A stretch of DNA of 8,989 nucleotides from Acidobacteriota bacterium (lineage in GTDB: Bacteria; Acidobacteriota; Holophagae; Thermotomaculales; Thermotomaculaceae). Below, piece after piece: positions 1 through 4,673 of this stretch; positions within the stretch are counted from its first letter, which is position 1, and each line of letters begins with the position of its first letter. The translations under genes were made by a program, and so were the position numbers. The stretch covers positions 1 to 8,989 of the forward strand of contig QMQE01000105.1 in the NCBI GenBank assembly GCA_003650445.1, written 5' to 3'. The notes under the pieces were generated by a model. The model was not told the origin of the DNA. It saw nothing but the letters and a program-made list of their open reading frames with translations, and did no database searches.

Positions 1-39
1 CGGCAGTGCGGGTTCCAGCCCCCCAAAAGCCAAACACCC

Positions 40-275
40 TCTGAACTTTGTGTCCTTTGTGCCCTTGTGCCTTTGTGTTGAATCCCCCTCTCCTCCTCCC
101 TGCGGTCGAGTGCAAGTGAAAGTGCGAGTGCGCGAAAGAAGAGGATTGGCCATTCCCCGCTTCTGAACTTTAGTTCTATCTTTTCTGAACGTTGTGCCCT
201 TGTGTTAAATTCTTCTCCCTCTCCCCCTCCGCTCTTCCCCCTCAGCGTGCTCTGCGGCTTCTGCGGTGAGTCCCC
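40..275. repeat. Degenerate TTTGTG / CTGCGG intergenic repeat cluster
   Basis: The sequence TCTGAACTTTG (40-50) recurs as TCTGAACTTTA (162-172) and TCTGAACGTTG (184-194). The first and third copies are followed by runs of short TTTGTG/CCTTGTG units (47-79 and 190-205), then TTGAAT or TTAAAT, then a C/T-rich stretch. The third copy continues into a related run of CTCTGCGG/TTCTGCGG units (241-270). The two longer copies therefore share one order of elements. I recognise this wording from memory as recurring between genes in many environmental bacterial genomes, but I know no established name or function. Nothing here looks like a gene. Confidence 0.6.
109..132 (+). repeat. Four AGTGNN hexamers
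   Basis: Four consecutive hexamers AGTGCA, AGTGAA, AGTGCG and AGTGCG read on the plus strand. They lie between two copies of the TTTGTG-type repeat. The tract resembles the longer hexamer array at 2647-2688, which reads AGTRRG on the opposite strand. It is short, so chance is possible. The similarity of the two tracts in two separate gene-free gaps is what makes it worth listing. Confidence 0.45.
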
Positions 276-320
276 CTCTCTTCTCAACAGTCAATAATCT
301 GAACACGTTTTCGCGTAAAC

Positions 321-348
321 TAAAAAGCGGGCCTCCCAAAGGAGGCCC
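321..348 (-). terminator. Intrinsic terminator of the receiver-protein gene
   Basis: A perfect 8-bp stem (GGGCCTCC 329-336 with GGAGGCCC 341-348) closes a 4-base loop. On the minus strand the stem is followed by GC and then five T. It lies about 56 bases past the TGA of the leftward gene ending at 405, the right position and orientation to end that transcript. On the plus strand no T run follows the stem, so it should act in one direction only. Confidence 0.85.
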
Positions 349-354
349 AATGGC

Positions 355-381
355 CGGGCATCTTGCTTTGTGCAGTGCCCG
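355..381 (-). other. Second stem-loop between stop codon and terminator
   Basis: CGGGCA (355-360) pairs with TGCCCG (376-381) over a 15-base loop, and a smaller TGC/GCA pairing is possible inside the loop. It sits just before the terminator in the 3' untranslated region of the leftward transcript. It has no T run of its own. It could stabilise the 3' end or be chance. Confidence 0.3.
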
Positions 382-404
382 ATATGTCAATGAGGGATCG
401 GAGG

Positions 405-1013
405 TCAGTGTACACAACTTTCTTTCAGGATTGCCTCTAGTTTTTTTCGGGTGGATTTTCTTCCGGTGACATGATTCTCAATTGCCTCAAGTGCTGGATT
501 TTTACTGAGGGTTTCCCCTTTAATTCTTGCTCTTTTACGGGCTTTTTTGTGGGATTCATGCTTTGCACTGCCTTTTGTATCCTGCAGTAGCTCTTCAAAG
601 CGTTTTTTTGAGGAAACCTTCTTTTTCTTTTTGATTTCCCGCGAAGGCAAGCCGATGTATTTTTCAATGGTAGCTCGTAATTCGTCTATAGATATCGGCT
701 CTTCAAGGTATTCTGTTGCACCATACTTGGAAAGTGCCTGAGTCCGGTATACGATGCCCCGATAAACAGCTGTCAGCATGATGATGGGCAGATCCGGCAT
801 CGTTGAACGAATTTTCTGCGCGACATCAAAGCCAGAAACTTTCGGCAGCATTGGATCCAGCAGTACCATATCCGGTTGAAATTGGTTCAGTTCTGTCAGT
901 GCCATGTCCCCGTTTTGAACTGTTTTCAGCTCCACATCTAAGCCCTCAAAAGCCTTCTCCTGCTGTTTCAAAACGTTGGGGTCATAGTTGGCAATCATGA
1001 CTCTTTTCTTCAA
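405..1013 (-). CDS. Receiver-domain (response-regulator-like) protein with degenerate active site and basic tail
   Basis: A 202-residue protein. Residues 4-120 form a CheY-like receiver: the LLDPMLP motif puts the phospho-acceptor at Asp53, and LTA puts the conserved Thr at 81. The acidic pair that binds magnesium in CheY (usually two Asp) reads Asn9-Tyr10, with only Asp11 left beside it. The invariant Lys before Pro (YLxKP) is Glu105 in YLEEP. Ordinary aspartyl phosphorylation is therefore doubtful. Residues 125-202 match no output domain I know; they are rich in Lys and Arg (KKKKK at 128-132, KKARKRAR at 156-163, RKSTRKK at 185-191) and could bind nucleic acid or a partner. The TTG start was chosen over ATG at 998 because of GGAGG six bases upstream. 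The gene has its own promoter and terminator, so it is probably monocistronic. No kinase gene is adjacent. The receiver call is firm; the role is unknown. Confidence 0.9.
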   Translation of the reverse strand: MKKRVMIANYDPNVLKQQEKAFEGLDVELKTVQNGDMALTELNQFQPDMVLLDPMLPKVSGFDVAQKIRSTMPDLPIIMLTAVYRGIVYRTQALSKYGATEYLEEPISIDELRATIEKYIGLPSREIKKKKKVSSKKRFEELLQDTKGSAKHESHKKARKRARIKGETLSKNPALEAIENHVTGRKSTRKKLEAILKESCVH

Positions 1014-1016
1014 AAT

Positions 1017-1024
1017 CCACCTCC
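1017..1024 (-). promoter_or_regulatory. Strong Shine-Dalgarno fixing a TTG start
   Basis: GGAGGTGG on the minus strand (1024 down to 1017) places its GGAGG core six bases before TTG at 1013-1011. The next in-frame ATG lies 15 bases further on, too far from this site. This decides the start of the receiver protein. Confidence 0.8.
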
Positions 1025-1037
1025 GTATGATTACACT

Positions 1038-1071
1038 TTTGATAATATCAGTTTTTTTTCATCTTATCAAA
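1038..1071. repeat. Inverted repeat TTTGATAA-N18-TTATCAAA over the promoter
   Basis: Perfect 8-base arms at 1038-1045 and 1064-1071 are separated by 18 bases that include a run of eight T (plus strand). One arm overlaps the -10 box and the other contains the -35 box. Arm centres are 26 bases apart. Symmetry over a promoter fits a two-site operator for a dimeric regulator, but both arms are AT-rich and partly built from promoter bases, so chance cannot be excluded. Confidence 0.45.
1042..1070 (-). promoter_or_regulatory. Sigma-70-type promoter of the receiver-protein gene
   Basis: On the minus strand, TTGATA (1070-1065) and TATTAT (1047-1042) are separated by exactly 17 bases. Each box matches the consensus at five of six positions. 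Transcription would begin near 1035, leaving a leader of about 20 bases that carries the Shine-Dalgarno. This is the best promoter in the window. Confidence 0.75.
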
Positions 1072-1143
1072 TTAAATCTGTAACTTCAGCGAAATCAAGG
1101 TGTTGGATTTTCTCAGCATATTCTCTCAAAAATGAAGAAACTA

Positions 1144-1884
1144 TCAGACCGCCAGCCCGGCGTCTCCGTGGAAAAAACGCTTCCGGGCAAGGATAATGGT
1201 GGTAATGGCACCTACGCTAATGGCAGAGGCAATCATATACATGATAATGAGCTGATATTTTGCCGCCTCGATGGGAGTCGCACCGGCCATGAGCATCCCG
1301 GTCATGGCACCGGGTAATTGAATGATACCGACAATCTTCAGGGTATTGATAATGGGAGTCATGGATGCCCGGACCGAACGTTTCAGATAGTCCCGGCTGG
1401 CTTCCGCCGAAGGAAAACCAAGGGAAAGGGCAAATTCCACTTTCCGGCGATTACCATCAATTTCATGGTAAAAGCGATCCAGTACCAGCGCGGTGGCAGT
1501 CATGGTGTTACCGATGACCATCCCTCCCAGCGGTATCAGAAATTTGGGAACGGGCTGGATAACGCCGGTGGCCAGGAGCACACCGATAGAGACCACGGTT
1601 CCAGCCGCAATGCCGACAAAAGACAGGCCAAATACCCCCGTCACTTCTTTGGCCCGGCCCCTGGCTGTCCATGCCGCAATAATCGCCATTAACAGCAAAA
1701 GAAGAAGTTGCGACCACAGGGTATTCAGAGCAAACACGATGTGGAGCACATAGCCTACAGCGATCAGCTGAATCATGGCGCGAATACCACCGACAATCAG
1801 GTCTTTCTCCGTACCAACACGATGCCACCACGAGATTCCAATTGCGACGAAAATCAGAATGGTTGCGTAGAGAATCTTTTCCAT
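1144..1884 (-). CDS. fetB: FetB/YbbM-type (UPF0014) ABC transporter permease
   Basis: A 246-residue integral membrane protein, close to the family's usual length, with about six or seven hydrophobic segments. Family hallmarks are visible: PLGGMVIGNTMTATAL in the middle, then RASMTPIINTLKIVGIIQLPGAMTGMLMAGATPIEAAKYQ. The family pairs with a FetA/YbbL ATPase. In E. coli the pair is linked to iron export and oxidative-stress resistance, and plant relatives (STAR1 with STAR2/ALS3) act in aluminium tolerance. The actual substrate here is not shown by the sequence. It follows fetA directly: the upstream stop ends at 1887 and ATG begins at 1884. That ATG was preferred over TTG at 1890 because GGGAGG lies 8 bases before the ATG but only 2 before the TTG. 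No clear terminator follows, so read-through towards the receiver gene is possible. Confidence 0.9.
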   Translation of the reverse strand: MEKILYATILIFVAIGISWWHRVGTEKDLIVGGIRAMIQLIAVGYVLHIVFALNTLWSQLLLLLLMAIIAAWTARGRAKEVTGVFGLSFVGIAAGTVVSIGVLLATGVIQPVPKFLIPLGGMVIGNTMTATALVLDRFYHEIDGNRRKVEFALSLGFPSAEASRDYLKRSVRASMTPIINTLKIVGIIQLPGAMTGMLMAGATPIEAAKYQLIIMYMIASAISVGAITTIILARKRFFHGDAGLAV

Positions 1885-1886
1885 AA

Positions 1887-2579
1887 TCAAAACCTCCCGA
1901 ATGCGGCAATCACATCAGCCATACTGCCCGAGACGCTTATCCTTCCCTGCTTCATGAAAATAGCCCGATTTGCCAATTTTACCATCCGGTCAATCTGGTG
2001 GGTCACCTGAATCAGCGTTCGGCCTTCACTCTGCAATTTACAAAGAAGTTTTTCCAGGCGTTCGATTGCAGTTACAGAAAGTGCTGCGGCCGGTTCATCC
2101 AGCAGCAAGACCTCAAGGTTGCGCAAAGCCACAATGCCAATTGAAATCAACTGGACTTCTCCCCCGGAAAGATCCGCTGTTTTTCGATTCAGCGTTTCCG
2201 TTGGCAGACCGCTTACTTCCAGGACATCCGCCGCATCCCAATCCTGTTTCAATACCGTACGAATCCGGTTCAGTACTTCCAAAACCGTGCCGTCAAAGAG
2301 TACCGGGCCCTGCATAACAATCCCGACCCGGTCCCTCAGCTCTTTTACCTTCATTTCGCTGAGTTTAACCCCACAAAACCGGATTTCACCCTCAGTTGGA
2401 TCATCAAGACGGTTGAACAGCCTGAGCAGAGAGGTTTTTCCCGAACCATTCTCCCCGGCCAGCACCAGGCAATCCCCTTTATTCACATCCAGCGAAATGC
2501 CGGAAAGAATACGGGTTTCCCCTTTCGAAAGCCCCACATTCTCAAGCTGAAACAGAGGAACAGCATTGTCAGGTTTCAT
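1887..2579 (-). CDS. fetA: FetA/YbbL-type ABC transporter ATP-binding protein
   Basis: A 230-residue single ABC ATPase domain that should dimerise and drive the adjacent permease. Motifs in order: Walker A GENGSGKTS at 42-50, Q-loop Gln90, signature LSGGE at 137-141, Walker B VLLLDEP ending at Asp161-Glu162, and H-loop His194 (VTH). Two departures from the usual pattern are visible. The D-loop reads AAALS, with Ser168 where most ABC proteins have Asp, and the signature continues EVQLIS instead of the common E-QR pattern. Walker residues are intact, so ATP hydrolysis is still expected. The start has AGGAGG five bases upstream of ATG. Its partner permease follows at once. FetA is the best fit because of that partner; the substrate is unproven, with iron the most likely from the family. 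Confidence 0.88.
   Translation of the reverse strand: MKPDNAVPLFQLENVGLSKGETRILSGISLDVNKGDCLVLAGENGSGKTSLLRLFNRLDDPTEGEIRFCGVKLSEMKVKELRDRVGIVMQGPVLFDGTVLEVLNRIRTVLKQDWDAADVLEVSGLPTETLNRKTADLSGGEVQLISIGIVALRNLEVLLLDEPAAALSVTAIERLEKLLCKLQSEGRTLIQVTHQIDRMVKLANRAIFMKQGRISVSGSMADVIAAFGRF
1893..1898 (-). promoter_or_regulatory. Shine-Dalgarno of fetB inside the end of fetA
   Basis: GGGAGG on the minus strand (1898-1893) lies within the last codons of fetA, 8 bases before ATG at 1884. This supports translational coupling of the two transporter genes and the ATG start over the TTG that overlaps the fetA stop. Confidence 0.65.
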
Positions 2580-2596
2580 TCGCCCCTCCTGGATTT

Positions 2597-2625
2597 CTCA
2601 AACATCCTTCGAAAATTGAAGTCAA
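2597..2625 (-). promoter_or_regulatory. Possible weak promoter before fetA
   Basis: On the minus strand TTGACT (2625-2620, five of six) is followed after 17 bases by TTTGAG (2602-2597, three of six). The -10 box is poor. The 117-base gap after the epimerase gene makes a separate promoter plausible, but fetAB may also be read from the upstream unit. Confidence 0.25.
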
Positions 2626-2646
2626 ACAGAACAAAGCATTCTGCAT

Positions 2647-2688
2647 CTCACTCCTACTCTCACTCCTACTCTTACTCCTACTCCTGCG
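2647..2688. repeat. Hexamer / 12-bp tandem repeat between epimerase gene and fetA
   Basis: Seven hexamers in a row: CTCACT, CCTACT, CTCACT, CCTACT, CTTACT, CCTACT, CCTGCG. The first four form two exact copies of a 12-base unit, and the next two form a third copy with one change. On the minus strand they read as AGTRRG units. The tract starts 9 bases past the epimerase stop codon, in otherwise gene-free DNA. It is related in wording to the AGTGNN tract at 109-132. Such tracts vary in copy number by slippage; no function is evident. Confidence 0.8.
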
Positions 2689-2696
2689 TTGGCCCG

Positions 2697-3689
2697 TCAC
2701 GGCAGTGGAATCCTCTTCAGCCAGTCCCGGTTCTCCCGGTGCCAATCCGCAGTGCGGCGAATGCCTTCTTCAAAACTAACCTTCGCTTTCCATCCGAGAA
2801 TAGCGGCAGCCTTTTCCACATTCGCCCAGGTTGCCATCATATCCGCTTTGTGGAAGGGTTTTCGTTCAATCTTTGCCTTGCTGCCGAGATTTTCTTCGAT
2901 GAGGGAAATGGCGTGATTCAGTTGGTAAGGCTTGTTCCCCCCGAGGTTGATGATTTCATAAGCGGTGGGGGTATGGACTGCCGCCACGGTTCCCCTGGCA
3001 ATATCATCCACGAAGGAGAAGTCCCGTTTCTGGGTTCCATCCCCGAATACTTCCATTGTTTCGCCGTCCTCAATCCAGCGGATAAAACGGTACACGCTCA
3101 TGTCCGGCCGCCCGGCGGGGCCGTAAACGGTGAAATACCGGAGAATAGTCACGTCAATTCCGTGAAGATAGTGATAGGTATAAGCCATCGCCTCCGCCCC
3201 TTTCTTAGACGCGGCGTAGGGAGAAATCGGCTCATTTACCGGCAAGGTTTCCAGAAATGGCATTTTCTGCCCGGCGTACAGGGATGAAGTGGATGCCAGC
3301 ACGAATTTCTGCACACCATGACGGTGCATCAGCTCCAAAAGGTTTGTGGTGCCCAGCATGTTTGTTCGCACGTAAACGAAAGGATCCACCAGAGACCACC
3401 GAACACCGGCACGGGCGGCAAGATTGATAACACCGTCAAATTTATATTTCTCAAAAAGAGGTGAAAGTTCTTCCAGGTTTTCAATGTCAACCCGGTAAAA
3501 CTCAAAGTTATTGTGTGGATTCAGCAAAGAAAGACGGTATTCTTTGACCCTCGGGTCATAGTAGTCGTTCATGTTGTCCACGCCCACAACAGTGACCCCT
3601 TTTCCCAGAAGCATTTCCGCTGTTTTGGCACCGATAAACCCGGCCGCACCAGTGACCAGAACGGTTCGCATGTTGAGGGGCTTATTCAT
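2697..3689 (-). CDS. UDP-glucuronate 4-epimerase-like NAD-dependent sugar epimerase
   Basis: A 330-residue extended short-chain dehydrogenase/reductase, full length for the family. The NAD-binding Rossmann motif GAAGFIG lies at 14-20, with Asp38-Asn39 for the adenosine ribose. The catalytic Tyr158 and Lys162 (YAASK) follow the Ser/Thr cluster STSS at 133-136. The strings DNMNDYYDPRVK (38-49) and LRYFTVYGPAGRPDMS (183-198) are typical of UDP-glucuronate 4-epimerases (GAE/CapI/LspL type), which make UDP-galacturonate for polysaccharides. Other UDP-hexuronate or UDP-hexose epimerase activity remains possible. ATG at 3689 overlaps the upstream gene's stop by eight bases (ATGAATAA), with AGGTGAAGG just before it. 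The internal ATG at 3671 has no Shine-Dalgarno. The coupling suggests the two genes are expressed together. No glycosyltransferase or export gene is in view. Confidence 0.9.
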   Translation of the reverse strand: MNKPLNMRTVLVTGAAGFIGAKTAEMLLGKGVTVVGVDNMNDYYDPRVKEYRLSLLNPHNNFEFYRVDIENLEELSPLFEKYKFDGVINLAARAGVRWSLVDPFVYVRTNMLGTTNLLELMHRHGVQKFVLASTSSLYAGQKMPFLETLPVNEPISPYAASKKGAEAMAYTYHYLHGIDVTILRYFTVYGPAGRPDMSVYRFIRWIEDGETMEVFGDGTQKRDFSFVDDIARGTVAAVHTPTAYEIINLGGNKPYQLNHAISLIEENLGSKAKIERKPFHKADMMATWANVEKAAAILGWKAKVSFEEGIRRTADWHRENRDWLKRIPLP

Positions 3690-4518
3690 CCTTCACCTGC
3701 ACTTTCTGTATTCCGGTTGTCACTTTCCCCTCCTTGTAGTTAAATTCAGAACCCCATACACTGTGCGGAACAAGGTAAACCAGAAACATTACCACGACTG
3801 CCAATGCGGTTGCCCGTCTTTGCCATTTCAGGTTTTTCCGTGTCAGATAAAGTGCCGGGAGCCAGCAGATAAAGGCAATCAATGTTTTGTTGTCCGTCAA
3901 ATCCCAGCCAAATGGAACACCGGTCCAAAGTTCCCCGAAGGCAAATTTCTGGACGAGGGGGCCCAGAATCAGGCCGCCGATCCCGAGAAAGAGAACCGCA
4001 ATGCCCACCAGTTTTCGACGATCCTCATGTACCATCAAACCAAGGCCGATTCGAACCGTCAAAAGTAGTGCGGTGAACATGAACAGGATGTGGGGCAAGA
4101 GAATTGCCATCGGCACTGCGCCCTTGAACCGGGTAACCACTGGCTTTTCCGGGATGGCCAGGGCCGTATCCTTATCCTTTAAAACAACCTGATACATTAG
4201 TTTCCCCGCCGGGGGTTGATGGGGAAGAAACGCGGTATAATTGTCTCCCTGATGGAGCATGGGGATCTTTGTCCATTCATCGTTGCTCCGAAACCGCTTG
4301 TAACGGAGAATTGCCTGGCTCAGGTTATCCCCTGCCACGTTCACAGCAACCTCCTGGTCTCCGGCGCCACCGTGGCTTCGTTCAAGCTGATAACTCACCA
4401 CCTTTCCGTTGATGGTTCCTGAACCGGTTACCGGATAAGTCGGGCCGGTTTCCCGCTGATACACTGCCAACCCTACTGTTAAAAAAAAGGCCAGAATCCA
4501 TAGAATCACTTTTTGCAT
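3682..4518 (-). CDS. Unrecognised membrane protein with extracytoplasmic beta-rich domain and four C-terminal helices
   Basis: A 278-residue protein that I cannot assign to a named family. A hydrophobic N-terminal segment (3-20) is a signal anchor or signal peptide. Residues 24-130 are polar, lack long hydrophobic stretches and look like a beta-rich domain outside the cytoplasm (YPVTGSGTINGKVVSYQLERS, then QAILRYKRFRSNDEW and MYQVVLKDKD). Four membrane segments follow at about 134-159, 168-190, 210-226 and 236-252, and a short charged tail ends the protein. Loops FGELWTGVPFGWDLTDNK (194-211) and PHSVWGSEFNYKEGK (251-265) are rich in aromatic residues. No catalytic motif is visible. The start has GGAG seven bases before ATG. 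It is the first gene of the leftward unit, translationally coupled to the epimerase gene, which hints at an envelope or surface-sugar role, but that is inference. Confidence 0.8.
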   Translation of the reverse strand: MQKVILWILAFFLTVGLAVYQRETGPTYPVTGSGTINGKVVSYQLERSHGGAGDQEVAVNVAGDNLSQAILRYKRFRSNDEWTKIPMLHQGDNYTAFLPHQPPAGKLMYQVVLKDKDTALAIPEKPVVTRFKGAVPMAILLPHILFMFTALLLTVRIGLGLMVHEDRRKLVGIAVLFLGIGGLILGPLVQKFAFGELWTGVPFGWDLTDNKTLIAFICWLPALYLTRKNLKWQRRATALAVVVMFLVYLVPHSVWGSEFNYKEGKVTTGIQKVQVKDE

Positions 4519-4548
4519 AGATACGCTCCAAACTAAAAAATCCTGTTT

Positions 4549-4577
4549 ATTTTGTCATTTGAAAAGGCTTTTGTAAA
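4549..4577 (-). promoter_or_regulatory. Candidate promoter of the membrane protein / epimerase unit
   Basis: On the minus strand TTTACA (4577-4572, five of six) is followed by 17 bases and CAAAAT (4554-4549, four of six). Transcription would begin near 4542, about 24 bases before the ATG at 4518. Reasonable but not strong. Confidence 0.5.
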
Positions 4578-4617
4578 CGAGTTGGAAGGTTTTTCTTTCA
4601 TTCATGGGAAAAAACAC

Positions 4618-4645
4618 CTGCAATTTCAGAGAATCGTACTATAAT
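4618..4645 (+). promoter_or_regulatory. Candidate promoter of the LamG/MshQ-like gene
   Basis: A perfect TATAAT (4640-4645) lies 28 bases before the start codon. The best -35 is CTGCAA (4618-4623, three of six) at 16 bases spacing, so the promoter may need an activator or an alternative contact. The message would start near 4652. The Shine-Dalgarno GAGGGAG (4661-4667) sits six bases before ATG at 4674. The promoter is back to back with the leftward one at 4549-4577. Confidence 0.5.
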
Positions 4646-4673
4646 TTATGTAAGTAGCCAGAGGGAGAATCGC

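Noticed and set aside
109..132. A short direct-repeat array that could suggest CRISPR
   Set aside because: The units are 6 bases long with no spacers; the same holds for 2647-2688. No cas gene is present.
205..417. A minus-strand frame of 70 codons containing TAEAAEHAEGEE
   Set aside because: It is a translation of the degenerate intergenic repeat and runs through the terminator hairpin of the neighbouring gene.
1038..1071. The dyad with a T run as a plus-strand terminator
   Set aside because: The eight T lie in the loop, not after the stem, the arms are AT-rich, and no plus-strand gene precedes it. A promoter/operator reading fits better.
405..1143. A two-component kinase-regulator pair
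   Set aside because: No histidine kinase gene is next to the receiver protein, and its neighbour is a transporter permease.
1885..1890. TTG at 1890 as the fetB start, overlapping the fetA stop
   Set aside because: The Shine-Dalgarno would be only 2 bases away; ATG at 1884 has 8-base spacing.
2616..3287. A plus-strand frame of 223 codons starting with Ser-His-Ser-Tyr repeats
   Set aside because: The Ser-Tyr repeats are only the translation of the hexamer tract, and the rest is antisense to the clear sugar epimerase gene.
3669..3671. Internal ATG as the epimerase start, just before the Rossmann strand
   Set aside because: No Shine-Dalgarno precedes it, while ATG at 3689 has AGGTGAAGG and couples to the upstream stop.
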